Assembly (NCBI GenBank): GCA_963759735.1
Contig: CAVXAF010000007.1
Span: forward strand, 682,001-746,000
DNA length: 64,000 nt
Source of the DNA: Hyphomicrobium_A sp963759735
GTDB lineage: Bacteria > Pseudomonadota > Alphaproteobacteria > Rhizobiales > Hyphomicrobiaceae
Direction: 5' to 3'
Positions 53,210-62,937 of this stretch are shown piece after piece (within the stretch, counting starts at the first letter, position 1; every line of letters starts with the position of its first letter). A program made the translations under genes and the position numbers. The notes beneath the pieces are model-generated. The model was not told the origin of the DNA. It did no database searches and saw only the letters and a list, made by a program, of their open reading frames with translations.

Positions 53210-56200
53210 TTAGGACACCGCGACGTCGGCTGGCTTGGCGCCGCGTTGTGCTTTACGGCGCCCGCGCCACTCTTCCAGGCGCTGCATGATGACGAAAACC
53301 GACGGCACAAATACGACGGTCAGCAATGTGGATCCGAGCATTCCGGTCAGCACTGCGATGCCAATCGACTTCTGCGCATTGGCACCCGCGCCAGACGCGA
53401 GCACCAGCGGCACCACGCCGAGAATGAAGGCGAACGACGTCATGAGGATGGGGCGGAACCGAGAGCGCGCCGCTTCGACCGCGGCGTCGAGTATGTCCTT
53501 GCCCTCGCGGATGCGCAGGTCGCGCGCAAACTCCACGATGAGGATGGCGTTCTTGCTCGACAGAGCGATGAGCAGGATGAGGCCGATCTGCGTGTAGAGG
53601 TTATTGCCCACGCCGAGTGCCAGCAGAGCTGCAGCGGTGCCAAGCAGGGCCAGCGGAACCGAGAGGATCACCGTGGCGGGTGCGATCCAGCTTTCGTACT
53701 GCCCGGCCAATACCAGGTACACGAGCAGCAGGCTGAGGGCGTAGATCAGGTAGATCTGATTGCCGACGACCTTCTCCTGGTAGGACATCGCCGTCCACTC
53801 ATAGCCGGTGCCGGGGGGCAGCGTATCGCCAGCGATCTGCTCCAGCAGGTTCATGCCCTGACCTGATGAGAACCCCTGCGCCGTGGAGGTGATGATGGTG
53901 GCGGCCGGGTAGAGATTGTAGAGGCTGATCACAGACGGGCCGGCAATGGTCTCGATCGAGGCCAAGGTACCGAGCGGCACCATGTTGCCGTCATTGTTGC
54001 GCACCTGCAGGTACTGCAGACTTTCCGGATTGATGCGTGCCGAGGCATCGGCCTGTACGTAGATCTGGAACACGCGCCCGAACTTGTTGAACTGGCCGAT
54101 GTAGCTGGAGCCGATGTAGGTCGACAGTGCATCGAGCGCATTGCCGAGCGGCACGCCGAGCGTCTCGGCCTTGACGCGGTCGAGGTTGACGTTGATCTGC
54201 GGCGCGTCCGCGAGAAAGACATTGGTCGCCGTCTGGATCATCGACTGGTCGGCGGCGCGACTGGTGATCGCCTGCGCCAGCCGCTGCAGCTTGGCATAGT
54301 CGAAGGAACCGTCACGCAGTTCCACCTTCAGCGTCGCGCCGGCGGTATTGCCGATGCCCTGGATGGCCGGTGCCGGGATGACCAGCGCCGTGCCGTCGGG
54401 AATGTCTTTCACGCGAGCCGACAACCCCTTGTAGAGGCCCAGCAGATCCTCGCCTTTTCCACGTTCATCCCAATCCTTGAGGATGACGTAGGCGACGCCG
54501 GCATTCGATAGGCTGGCGCTATCGTTCAGAGCCGCAATGCCGGCGATGGCCACCACCTTGTCGACGCCAGGCTGCTGTTTGACGCGCTTGGTGAGGTCAT
54601 CGAGAGCCCGGGTGGTCCTCTCGAGCGAGGCGCCTTCCGGGAGCTGAACCACGGCGATGAAGTAGCCCTGATCCTCGATGGGCAGGAAGCCGGTCGGTAC
54701 GCGGCTGAGACTCCACACCGCCAGGACGACGAGTCCGGCGACGATGGCCGTCATGACGGCGCTGTGGCGCACCATGCGGGCTATGAGGCCGGTATAGGCG
54801 TTCTCAAGCTTGTCGTAGACGTAGTTGAAGCCGCGCGCGAGGACGTTGCGCTGCTCGGGCGGTGTGACGGGGCGCAGCCACAGGGCACACTGTGTCGGCT
54901 TCAGCGTCATGGCGTTGATCGCTGAAATAAGTGCCGTGGCGGCGATGACGAGCGCGAACTGGCCATACATCTGGCCGGACAGTCCAGGCAGGAAGGCGGC
55001 GGGCACGAACACCGCCATGAGCACCAGCGTGATGCCGATGATTGGCCCCAACAGCTCGTCCATGGCCTTGATCGTCGCATCGTGCGGGCTGAGGCCGTGC
55101 TCGATGTGCTTGGCTGCGCCCTCAACGACGATGATGGCGTCATCGACGACGATGCCGATGGCCAGAATGATGGCAAAAAGCGTCGACAGGTTCACCGTAA
55201 AGCCGAGCAGCGCCATGGCCGCAAAGGCACCGATGATGGTGACGGGCACGGTCGTCGCCGGGACCAGCGTGGCGCGCCAGTCCTGCAGAAACACCAAGAT
55301 GACGATCAGGACCAGCACCGCGGCCTCGATCAACGTCTTGTAGACGTCGTGCACGGCGGACGAGACGAACTTCGTCGTGTCGAATGGCACCAGCCAGGTC
55401 ATGCCCTCGGGGAAGGCCTTGGCGAGTACCTGCATGCGCTCCTCGACGCGCTTGGCCACATCGAGGGCATTAGCATTGGGCAGCTGATAGATGGCTATGC
55501 CGGCGGACGGCTTGCCGTCGAGCTTGAAGGTCTGGCCGTACTGCTGCGCGCCCAGTTCGACGCGCGCCACGTCCTTCAGTCGCGTGATGCGGCCGCCCTT
55601 GTCGGTCTTGACGATGATGTTTTCGAATTCGGAAACGTCGTCGAGCTTGCCGTGCACGTTGATCGAATACTGAAACGCCTGGCCTTGCGGCACCGGTGGC
55701 AGCCCGACCTGGCCGGCGCTCGTCGAACGGCTCTGCAGGTTTACGGCGTCGATCACGTCCTTGGGGATCATGCCGCGCGCCTGCAGCTTTTGTGGATCGA
55801 GCCAGATGCGGATCGCATACTGGCCAGCGCCGAAGACGCCGACACTGCCGACGCCGTCGATGCGGGCGATCTCATCGACGAGATTGATGGTCGCGTAGTT
55901 CGACAGAAACAGGCTGTCGAAGCGGCCGTCGGGCGAGGAAAGGGCGACGATCTCCAGGATCGAGGTGGACTTCTTGTTGGTCTGCACGCCCTGGCGCTGC
56001 ACAGGGTCGGGCAGTGAGGCGAGCGCGCTCGACACGCGGTTCTCGACGAGGATCTGCGCCTTGTCGCCGTCCGTGCCGATCTCGAAGGTGACGGTGAGCG
56101 TGTATTGCCCGTCGCTGGTCGACAGCGAGGACATATAGATCATGCCTTCGACGCCATTGACCTTCTGCTCGATCGGCAGGGCCACCTCGCGGATGACGGT

Positions 56201-56368
56201 GGCGGCGCTGGCACCAGGGTAGCGCGCGGTGACGACCACCGTTGGCGGCACCACGTCGGGGTATTGCGCGACCGGCAGCCGGTACAGCGATACCAGCCCT
56301 AGGATGACGATCAGCAGCGCGATGACATTGGCGAGGACGGGGCGCTCAATGAAGAATTTGGCGATCAT
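53210..56368 (-). CDS. RND efflux pump inner-membrane transporter (HAE1 family)
   Basis: This 1052-residue protein is AcrB/MexB-like: 12 helices, two large periplasmic loops, the helix-4 proton relay GIVVDDAIIVVEG and the helix-10 Lys in LSSKNAILIVEFARDL. It exports hydrophobic compounds as a trimer together with an adaptor and outer-membrane channel. The adaptor gene overlaps its start by 4 bases upstream. No outer-membrane channel gene follows, so a TolC-type protein from elsewhere is needed. Confidence 0.96.
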   Translation of the reverse strand: MIAKFFIERPVLANVIALLIVILGLVSLYRLPVAQYPDVVPPTVVVTARYPGASAATVIREVALPIEQKVNGVEGMIYMSSLSTSDGQYTLTVTFEIGTDGDKAQILVENRVSSALASLPDPVQRQGVQTNKKSTSILEIVALSSPDGRFDSLFLSNYATINLVDEIARIDGVGSVGVFGAGQYAIRIWLDPQKLQARGMIPKDVIDAVNLQSRSTSAGQVGLPPVPQGQAFQYSINVHGKLDDVSEFENIIVKTDKGGRITRLKDVARVELGAQQYGQTFKLDGKPSAGIAIYQLPNANALDVAKRVEERMQVLAKAFPEGMTWLVPFDTTKFVSSAVHDVYKTLIEAAVLVLIVILVFLQDWRATLVPATTVPVTIIGAFAAMALLGFTVNLSTLFAIILAIGIVVDDAIIVVEGAAKHIEHGLSPHDATIKAMDELLGPIIGITLVLMAVFVPAAFLPGLSGQMYGQFALVIAATALISAINAMTLKPTQCALWLRPVTPPEQRNVLARGFNYVYDKLENAYTGLIARMVRHSAVMTAIVAGLVVLAVWSLSRVPTGFLPIEDQGYFIAVVQLPEGASLERTTRALDDLTKRVKQQPGVDKVVAIAGIAALNDSASLSNAGVAYVILKDWDERGKGEDLLGLYKGLSARVKDIPDGTALVIPAPAIQGIGNTAGATLKVELRDGSFDYAKLQRLAQAITSRAADQSMIQTATNVFLADAPQINVNLDRVKAETLGVPLGNALDALSTYIGSSYIGQFNKFGRVFQIYVQADASARINPESLQYLQVRNNDGNMVPLGTLASIETIAGPSVISLYNLYPAATIITSTAQGFSSGQGMNLLEQIAGDTLPPGTGYEWTAMSYQEKVVGNQIYLIYALSLLLVYLVLAGQYESWIAPATVILSVPLALLGTAAALLALGVGNNLYTQIGLILLIALSSKNAILIVEFARDLRIREGKDILDAAVEAARSRFRPILMTSFAFILGVVPLVLASGAGANAQKSIGIAVLTGMLGSTLLTVVFVPSVFVIMQRLEEWRGRRKAQRGAKPADVAVS

Positions 56369-57543
56369 TGGCCGCCGGCTCCCTGGCCGGCAGCGGCCGC
56401 TGCCGATGCGGAGGTCGTGACAGGAACGACAGTGTTTCCGGGCAGGGCGCGCATGATGCCGCCGACGACGACGCGTTCGTCGGCCTTGAGGCCGCTCTTG
56501 ACGATGCGCATGCCGCCATCGATGAGTTCGCCGATGTCCACCACCCGCTGCTCGACGACGTTCTTGTCGTTGACGATCAGCACGTAGCGGCCTTCCTGGT
56601 TGGTGCCGAGCGCGAAGTCGGGAACAAGCAGGGAAGGCACGTCACGCTGCTTGGGAATGCGCACGCGCACGAACAGGCCGGGCGTTAGCACGGTGTCCTT
56701 GTTGTCGAGCACTGCGCGGCCGGCAAGCGTACCGGTGGATGAATCGATCTCGGGAGCCACGTAGTCGAGCAGGCCCCTGTGTGGGTAGCCTTGCTCGGTT
56801 TGCAGTCCGATATCGACCGGCACTGGACCGATGTCCTTCAGCGTGACACCCGCCTCGCGCAGCCGCTCGCGCACCGAAAGCACCTGCTGCTCGTCAATGT
56901 TGAACTTCACGTAGATGGGCTTCTGCTGAACGATGGTCGCGAGCTTAGTCGGCTCGCCGGCGCCGACCATGGCGCCAGGATCGACCAGCCGCGCCGAAAC
57001 GGTGCCGTCGAACGGGGCGGTGATGGTCGTGTAGTCGAGGTTGCGCTGCGCCTGCGCCACCTGGCCCTTTGCCTGCATCAGTGCGGCTTGCGTCGAGTCT
57101 CGCTTGGCGCGTGAATCATCGACCTGGGCCACGGAGACGGCGGCGGTCTTCACGAGGTCCTGCTTGCGCTTCAGGTCGGCGTCGGCCTGGATCAGCAACG
57201 CTTCCTGCTGCGCCTGGGTCGCTTGCGCGATCTGCAGCTGGATCTGGTAATCCGCCTTGTCGATCTGGAAGAGCAGGGCGCCTTTTTTGACCTCGGCGCC
57301 GTCCTTATAGCCGACCTTTTCCAGGAAGCCTTGTACACGAGCGACGAGGTCGACGCGGTTGAAGGCGGCGGTCGAGCCGGTCACCTCCATATACAGGGTG
57401 ACCTTGCGCTCTTCCGGTTTGGCGACCGTGACCTCGGCGGGCGGGGGTGGCTGGTAAGTGTTGCGGTCGCCGCACGCGCTCAGTAGAAGGGCGGCTGCGA
57501 CGGGCACCAAGCCGAAGCGAATTCTCGATGAAAACCGTGGCAT
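56365..57543 (-). CDS. RND efflux periplasmic adaptor lipoprotein (AcrA-like)
   Basis: This 392-residue protein starts MPRFSSRIRFGLV, with lipobox LLLSACGD. The lipoyl half-motifs (GFLEKVGYKDGAEVKKGALL and TITAPFDGTVSARLVDPG) flank a coiled-coil hairpin, followed by a beta-barrel and membrane-proximal domain. It is the first gene of the two-gene RND operon and overlaps the transporter start (ATGA). A 25-residue longer frame exists but would hide the signal. Confidence 0.92.
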   Translation of the reverse strand: MPRFSSRIRFGLVPVAAALLLSACGDRNTYQPPPPAEVTVAKPEERKVTLYMEVTGSTAAFNRVDLVARVQGFLEKVGYKDGAEVKKGALLFQIDKADYQIQLQIAQATQAQQEALLIQADADLKRKQDLVKTAAVSVAQVDDSRAKRDSTQAALMQAKGQVAQAQRNLDYTTITAPFDGTVSARLVDPGAMVGAGEPTKLATIVQQKPIYVKFNIDEQQVLSVRERLREAGVTLKDIGPVPVDIGLQTEQGYPHRGLLDYVAPEIDSSTGTLAGRAVLDNKDTVLTPGLFVRVRIPKQRDVPSLLVPDFALGTNQEGRYVLIVNDKNVVEQRVVDIGELIDGGMRIVKSGLKADERVVVGGIMRALPGNTVVPVTTSASAAAAAGQGAGGQ

Positions 57544-57794
57544 GGCTTTGAACCTGCACCCTGGACCGCAGCAACCCCAAGATTGCGCGGGGGGACGATA
57601 TGGTATGCAGCTTAACAATTGCTCGATTTCGATGCGTTCGCTAGGGGGCGCCCCAGCGACCTTTCACTGGCCTGTTGGACTGCTAGCGTGTCTCAGCTGG
57701 CAAACTTCAGCTAAATCCTAGCGGGCATAGGCAATTGAACCGATCTCGCGTTGCCGTAGCTTCGCCGCTGCATTTCGTGGTCTGAGGGCGGGGA

Positions 57795-59135
57795 ATGTTC
57801 TCAAGCCAAATAGATAGCGTGCGCTACCCCATCGTCACTCGGTGGCGGGGTATCGTGCAAGGGACGACCCTGATGTTCGCCGTGGCTGCAGCGCTGGTCA
57901 GTGCGCGCACCGCGGCAGTCACGTTCTGGGTCAGCGTAGCTGCTTTCCTGATCGCCGCCGTTCTGCGCCGCGACATCGATTACAGGAGTTGGCGCGCCGG
58001 GCCGGTGACCTTGTCCATCGTTGTGTTCCTTCTGTATGCGCTGCTGAGTTCGACCTGGGCTGCGCTGCCGCTTCTGCCGCTCGAAAAGGCCTGCATGGCA
58101 CTACTGGTGGCGAGCGGCGCCCTGTTCATGGTGGCGATGATCAAAAGAGAGACGCGGCCCAACCTCGTGCACATGGGCGAGGGGCTATTCCTGGGTCTGA
58201 TGTTTGGAGTCGTCTATCTCTTCACGGAGTTGCTGACCGATCAGGCGATCAAGCTGTCAGTGTATCGGATGCTCGAGTTGCGACCGGGCGAGTTGAAGCC
58301 GCCGCAATACTTCACATGGAACGGCAATGACCTGCTCCAGATCTCGCTGGAGGACTTGACCCGTAACATGACCGACGCGGCACTGTTCCTGTGGCCGACC
58401 ATCATGGCCATCAAGGGAGTTTGGCAACGACGCTGGCATCGCGCCGCGGCCGCCAGCCTCATCGTTCTTGCTGTCTTCACCGTGATGTCGTCCAACCATG
58501 CTTCTTCGAAGATGGCTCTGGTCGCGGGCGCATTGGCTTTCGCCCTGTCGCGCATATCGCTGCGGTGGGCCGCCCGCGTCATGGCGGCCGGCTGGGTCAT
58601 CGCGTGCCTTGCGGTCGTGCCGCTGATGCTGCTGGCCTTCGACGCTGGTGTGCAGCGGTGGCCCGGGCTGGCCGAATCCGCCCGCCACCGCATCGTCATC
58701 TGGAACTTCACCGCGACGAGGACGCTGAAAGCGCCCCTTCTCGGCATCGGCGCCAACATGACTTACGTTCTCGGGCCGCAGCTCGAAAAGCAAGCGGTCG
58801 GCCAACCCGCGGCCGCGCGTATGACCACCCTGTCGATCCACTCGCACAACATCTATCTGCAGACGTGGTTCGAGCTCGGTCTCGTCGGGGCCATGCTGCT
58901 GACGCTCGTCGGCTGGTCTATCCTGAACGCCATCGGAGGGCTCGCCCCACGGCTGCGCTCCTACGGCTACGCGACCTTTGCGACGGCGGCGACGATGGCT
59001 GCGTCCAGTTATGGGATGTGGCAGGCGTGGTTCATCGCGTCGTTCGCCTTGACCGCGGCGCTCTTCACCCTTGGCGCTCAATGCATGCTGACCGAGGAAA
59101 AAAGCGCCGCGCGGCGCGATCAGAGCGCCGGATAG
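57795..59135 (+). CDS. O-antigen ligase/polymerase-like membrane protein
   Basis: This 446-residue protein has about 11 membrane helices and the Wzy_C/WaaL-type loop with HSHNIYLQTWFELGL, where His and Arg-rich surroundings act in glycan transfer. It either joins O-antigen to lipid A-core or polymerises repeat units; the two cannot be told apart by sequence alone. Its end overlaps the convergent alkene reductase gene by 16 bases. Confidence 0.8.
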   Translation: MFSSQIDSVRYPIVTRWRGIVQGTTLMFAVAAALVSARTAAVTFWVSVAAFLIAAVLRRDIDYRSWRAGPVTLSIVVFLLYALLSSTWAALPLLPLEKACMALLVASGALFMVAMIKRETRPNLVHMGEGLFLGLMFGVVYLFTELLTDQAIKLSVYRMLELRPGELKPPQYFTWNGNDLLQISLEDLTRNMTDAALFLWPTIMAIKGVWQRRWHRAAAASLIVLAVFTVMSSNHASSKMALVAGALAFALSRISLRWAARVMAAGWVIACLAVVPLMLLAFDAGVQRWPGLAESARHRIVIWNFTATRTLKAPLLGIGANMTYVLGPQLEKQAVGQPAAARMTTLSIHSHNIYLQTWFELGLVGAMLLTLVGWSILNAIGGLAPRLRSYGYATFATAATMAASSYGMWQAWFIASFALTAALFTLGAQCMLTEEKSAARRDQSAG

Positions 59136-60223
59136 TCGGTGTATCCGTGCGCTTCGCCGGCATAAAACGTGTTCGGGTCGGCTGGCGTCAGGGCCGCGCC
59201 GGAACGCAAGCGCTCCACCAGATCCGGATTGGAGATGAACGGCTTTCCAAAGCAGATGAGGTCAGCAAGGTTCTTCTGGCGCGCCTCGACGGCGAGCTGC
59301 AAGTCGTAGCCATTGTTGGCCATGTACAGGCCATTGAAGGCGTTGCGCAATTTCTGCAGGTCAAAGCCGTCGGCCGGGTGGCGCTCGCCTCCCGTGTCGC
59401 CCTCGATGACGTGAATGTAGGCGAGCTTGTAGGGATTGATCTGCTCGATCAGCGACAGGTAGACAGGCTCGGGGTTTGAATCGCCGATATCACCGAACTT
59501 GGTGAGCGGCGAAAGGCGGATGCCGACGCGGTCGCCGCCCCATACCTTGGTCACGGCTTCAACGACCTCGACGACGAGGCGCGTGCGGTTCTCGATAGAG
59601 CCACCGTAGCGATCGGTGCGCTTGTTGGTCTTGTCGGAAAGAAACTGTTGCAGCAGGTAGCCATTGGCGCCGTGGATCTCGACGCCGTCGAAGCCCGCCT
59701 CCTTGGCGCACTTGGCGCCGTGGGCATAGTCGGCGACGATGCCGGGGATCTCATCGGTTTCCAGCGCGCGCGGGGTGACCAGCGGCTTGAAGCCCTCGTA
59801 GGTGTAGGCTTGCTGCTTCTCGGCGAGCACGGCGCTCGGTGCCACCGGGAGCCCGCCGCCGGGCTGGAGGTCGGGATGCGAGATGCGCCCCACGTGCCAG
59901 AGCTGCAGGAAGATGCGTCCGCCCTTGTCGTGCACAGCTTTGGTGGTCAGCTTCCAGCCAGCGACCTGCTCAGGCGACCAGATGCCGGGTGTGCGGATGT
60001 AGCCCTTGCCCTGCGCGGAGATGTTGGTTGCTTCCGAGACGATCAAACCGGCGGTCGCGCGCTGGGCGTAGTAGGTGGCCTGCAGCTCTCCTGGTACGCC
60101 TGCATCGTCGGCCCGCGAGCGGGTCAGTGGCGCCATGACAATACGGTTGGAGAGCTCGTAGGGGCCCAGCTGTACAGGGTCGAAGAGGTCGGTCGCGGCG
60201 ACGGCGGGAGCAGGCTTCGACAT
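59120..60223 (-). CDS. Old Yellow Enzyme family alkene reductase
   Basis: This 367-residue FMN enzyme starts with DLFDPVQLGPYELSNRIVMAP, has MAPLTRSRA, the His-Asn pair in EIHGANGYLLQQFLSD, and the conserved NKRTDRYGGSIENR. Relatives (NemA, XenB) reduce activated alkenes, N-ethylmaleimide or nitroesters with NAD(P)H. It is transcribed alone. Confidence 0.94.
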   Translation of the reverse strand: MSKPAPAVAATDLFDPVQLGPYELSNRIVMAPLTRSRADDAGVPGELQATYYAQRATAGLIVSEATNISAQGKGYIRTPGIWSPEQVAGWKLTTKAVHDKGGRIFLQLWHVGRISHPDLQPGGGLPVAPSAVLAEKQQAYTYEGFKPLVTPRALETDEIPGIVADYAHGAKCAKEAGFDGVEIHGANGYLLQQFLSDKTNKRTDRYGGSIENRTRLVVEVVEAVTKVWGGDRVGIRLSPLTKFGDIGDSNPEPVYLSLIEQINPYKLAYIHVIEGDTGGERHPADGFDLQKLRNAFNGLYMANNGYDLQLAVEARQKNLADLICFGKPFISNPDLVERLRSGAALTPADPNTFYAGEAHGYTDYPAL

Positions 60224-60340
60224 TGCAGGGCCTCCGTTAGATAAGCTTCGAACTATCTAGGAGACAGGGACCGGGAGAACAACCCCCGCGACCGTTGGCG
60301 CAACCGTTGGCGCACGGGCCCCGAAAACCGCGTCGAAACC

Positions 60341-60374
60341 CAAAAAGCAAAGAGGCCGCCCTAAGGGCGGCCTC
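60341..60374 (-). terminator. Strong rho-independent terminator after the short ORF
   Basis: GAGGCCGCCC (60352-60361) and GGGCGGCCTC (60365-60374) form a perfect 10-bp stem with a 3-base loop. On the minus strand it is followed by TTTGCTTTTTGGG. It lies about 50 bases after the stop of the 25-codon ORF and before the alkene reductase start. Confidence 0.85.
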
Positions 60375-60426
60375 CGTGAGACTTCGGCGGCGGTTGCAGC
60401 GGTTGTTGCGCTGCGCCGCTGGTGCT

Positions 60427-60504
60427 TCAAGCACAGACCGGAGGCATATCCGGCGTGAACCCAAGAGACCGCGACATCGCCGTCCTTAAGATCCCACTCG
60501 ACAT
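60427..60504 (-). CDS. 25-residue peptide with a full-length Shine-Dalgarno sequence
   Basis: The minus strand reads AAGGAGGTGATC (60507-60518), a 12-base perfect complement of the 16S rRNA 3' end, then CG and ATG. The ORF encodes MSSGILRTAMSRSLGFTPDM followed by PPVCA and a stop. A terminator follows 53 bases after the stop. The ideal ribosome site makes translation likely, although the peptide is very short and of unknown role. It could be a leader peptide, a small regulatory protein or the decoy part of a small RNA. Confidence 0.6.
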   Translation of the reverse strand: MSSGILRTAMSRSLGFTPDMPPVCA

Positions 60505-60518
60505 CGGATCACCTCCTT

Positions 60519-60844
60519 CCAGCTGTTGAACGATAGCGTGAAGCTGGCATGATTTTCGCGGCCTGAAAAGTTACGAATTTGACAGGCAGCCCCGCGCCTT
60601 CAGAGCTTCGTTCTATGGGCAACCCGATCGGCGCGAACATGGGCGGCCCTGCGCTTCTGGCCCGTCGGTGGCCGAGCGCTGTCCCGACCTGAGTTTATGA
60701 CGGATCCGGCGAAAACGCCGGTGCGTCAACCCGCCTTGGCGCCTCGTGACCAATATTGCCGGAGTGTGTTGCGCCAGACCTCAACTTTGTGAGGTGAAAA
60801 GGCTATGCGTGTGGGGATCGCGGTTGCTTGAACGGAGCCTTGAG
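60519..60844. other. Intergenic region upstream of the short ORF
   Basis: This 326-bp gap lies between the divergent short ORF and the small exported protein gene at 60845. It should hold both promoters. I see no coding frame with a good ribosome site and no repeat. Confidence 0.4.
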
Positions 60845-61123
60845 ATGATCCGAGCCGGTTTGCTGCTCGCCGCCCTCGCACTGCCCGCTGCCGCGGCGTC
60901 GGATTGCAAGAAGCCGGAAGCGCCCGCCTGTTCGAGCTGGTACGACCAGTTCGATTCCATGTACGCACTCGAGAGCTGCAAGCGCGACCTCGACACCTAC
61001 AAGGACAAGGCCGAGACCTTCGCCGACTGCGTCAAGGACGAGGCCGAGAAGCTCAAGAAGGATCTCAAGAAGGCGGCCGAGAACTTCGAGCGGCGAGCGT
61101 CCAAGGGCGTCTCGGGACGCTAG
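60845..61123 (+). CDS. Small exported helical protein with cysteines
   Basis: This 92-residue protein starts MIRAGLLLAALALPAAAAS, a signal peptide. The mature part has Cys in SDCKKPEAPACSSW, LESCKRD and FADCVKDE, followed by a Lys/Glu/Ala helix (AEKLKKDLKKAAENFERR). Spacing of the cysteines suggests a helical hairpin held by disulfides. No family recognised. Confidence 0.7.
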   Translation: MIRAGLLLAALALPAAAASDCKKPEAPACSSWYDQFDSMYALESCKRDLDTYKDKAETFADCVKDEAEKLKKDLKKAAENFERRASKGVSGR

Positions 61124-61132
61124 CGCTCCGCA

Positions 61133-61681
61133 CTATGGGCGTATGCGGCTGATCTTCGAGCCCTCGAGCGTCAGGTTATACATCAGCCCCTTCGGATCGA
61201 GGATGAAGCCGATCACCGGGCTAGTGATCTTGTTGGTGTCGATTGATCCGCCGATGCCCACAGTGATGATGGCAACCGAGGCGTCGGCGCCGATTTTCCA
61301 GCCGGCCGTACGCCGGAATTGATCGAGCGCCTCCGGCGTCATGAACATGATAATCACCGAACGCTCTTGCACCCCGAGCTGAAAGCCGACGGAGGCCGAC
61401 AGGGTATTGTAATAGTCGACGGTGCGGCCGCGAATGCGCAGGGCGCCCTCGCCGTACTCGCCGCCAACACCGAACCCCGCCTTGACCACCGACGGGAAGA
61501 CGAGAATGCCGACCGACTTGTCGGCCAGTTCGCGTGCGCCGCGCACGTTATGGAAAAAGCGATCGAGCGTCGCGTCGACGCCAACATCGATCTCATAGGC
61601 GGAGGCTGCACGCCCCTGCTGTGGGGTGGCGACGAAAAGAGTCAGCGCGCCGAGGATGGCGCACAGCAGATGGCGAGACAT
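61133..61681 (-). CDS. Exported YSC84/SYLF-domain lipid-binding protein
   Basis: This 182-residue protein has a signal peptide starting MSRHLLCAILGAL. The SYLF (YSC84) domain is clear: ADKSVGILVFPSVVKAGFGVG, GEYGEGAL, YYNTLSASVGFQLGVQ and the final LDPKGLMYNLTLEGSKISRI. Bacterial members are periplasmic or outer-membrane lipid-binding proteins. The start with an ATG after GAGGGATCAAAC is chosen. Confidence 0.85.
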   Translation of the reverse strand: MSRHLLCAILGALTLFVATPQQGRAASAYEIDVGVDATLDRFFHNVRGARELADKSVGILVFPSVVKAGFGVGGEYGEGALRIRGRTVDYYNTLSASVGFQLGVQERSVIIMFMTPEALDQFRRTAGWKIGADASVAIITVGIGGSIDTNKITSPVIGFILDPKGLMYNLTLEGSKISRIRP

Positions 61682-61803
61682 GTTTGATCCCTCGATGTTA
61701 GGACCGGGCTTGTGCACCCGCTTCGTGGCCAAATTACCAGACGCGTCGCACGACTGACAGCAACGGGGGCGATCGGCGCAGCTGGGTGGGGCGGCGAGCC
61801 GGC

Positions 61804-62202
61804 CTAGGTCCTCCGGCGTCGCACGGGGCGTTTTGCCCCCGCAACCTCGGCGATCTGTACTGCACGGTACTTGGCGATGCGGGCGATCAGCCCACCCGGT
61901 AACGGAGCCTCGAGGGGGAAGCGGATGGCGCCCTTGCTCGTCGCATAACCGGCCAGATCATTGGCAAAGGCCGCAATGGCCTCGTTGCCGCCGGGATAGA
62001 GCGCCGTGTGCCGTTTCCAGCCTGCAAAATATACGACGACGCGGCCGTTGAGCGTGTAGGCAGGCATGCCATAGGAGATCACCTCCTCGGCGCCGGGCAG
62101 CGCCTTTCGCAGAAGGGCGCGCATGGCTTGCAGTGCGCGGCGCGCCGCAGGCGGTTGTCCGTCGATGTAGGCTTCGACGGTTGCGACTGGATTTGCGTCC
62201 AT
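61804..62202 (-). CDS. DUF1801 family protein
   Basis: This 132-residue protein starts MDANPVATVEAYIDGQPPAA and has MRALLRKALPGAEEVISYGMPAY and HTALYPGGNEA, typical of the DUF1801/YdhG-like fold (related to a family called iron chaperone frataxin-like). The tail is Arg-rich. Function uncertain. Confidence 0.82.
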   Translation of the reverse strand: MDANPVATVEAYIDGQPPAARRALQAMRALLRKALPGAEEVISYGMPAYTLNGRVVVYFAGWKRHTALYPGGNEAIAAFANDLAGYATSKGAIRFPLEAPLPGGLIARIAKYRAVQIAEVAGAKRPVRRRRT

Positions 62203-62334
62203 CTTCCTCTCGCCCACCGCGGCACACTCGCCCCTGGCCGCGCCTATTCATGACGGATATCATGAGGCATTGGCCGCGCGCCGACCATCGGGCGTGCGTC
62301 ATGGAAGGCGCTACTGGCGCTTACGGGGGATGAC

Positions 62335-62832
62335 ATGATTCTCGGGCTATCGTTCGAAACGTTCCTGCTGCTACACGTGCTGATCAGCATCATTGGCATC
62401 GTCACTGGGGTGATCGCCCTCGCTGCCATGCTGCGCGGCGCCGCGCCGGACTGGGTGACGCACGTGTTTCTGGCGACGACGGCGCTGACCACGATCACCG
62501 GTTTCCTGTTCCCCATCTCAGTGATCACGCCGGCGGTCGCCACCGGCATCGTCTCGACGGTGCTGCTGATCGCGGCCTTCCTCGGCCTCTACGCGTTCCA
62601 CCTTTCGGGCGCTTGGCGCTGGATCTACGCGACGACGGCGACGGCGGCGCTGTATCTCAACTGCTTTGTGTTCGTCGTTCAGTCGTTCCAGAAGTTGCCT
62701 GAACTGGCGGCCCTGGCGCCGACGCAATCGGAGGCGCCGTTCGTCATCGCCCAAACGGCGCTGCTCGCCGCCTTCGTCGGGGCCGGCTGGCGCGCGGTCC
62801 AACGATTCCACCCGCCGGCGCTGGCGATCTAG
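62335..62832 (+). CDS. Small multi-helix membrane protein
   Basis: This 165-residue protein has five hydrophobic helices spread over its length (LLLHVLISIIGIVTGVIALA, TALTTITGFLFPISVITPAV, STVLLIAAFLGLYAFHL and two more). The pattern resembles small DUF2306/DoxX-like membrane proteins, but no motif fixes the family. Transcribed alone or with the DUF2277 gene 105 bp downstream. Confidence 0.65.
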   Translation: MILGLSFETFLLLHVLISIIGIVTGVIALAAMLRGAAPDWVTHVFLATTALTTITGFLFPISVITPAVATGIVSTVLLIAAFLGLYAFHLSGAWRWIYATTATAALYLNCFVFVVQSFQKLPELAALAPTQSEAPFVIAQTALLAAFVGAGWRAVQRFHPPALAI

Positions 62833-62937
62833 CACTTGGCGTGTATCGATAGGTCCAGCAGCTTGGCGGATACGCCATCAAGTCAACGCCGCCTCGCCCT
62901 ACTGTCAGCTGAACCACTCGTCAGTGAGGAGGTAGCG

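Noticed and set aside
60505..60520. GGATCACCTCCTT on the plus strand as a remnant of a 16S rRNA gene
   Set aside because: Only about 13 bases match the 16S 3' end and no rRNA sequence lies beside them; read on the other strand it is an ideal ribosome site directly before an ATG.
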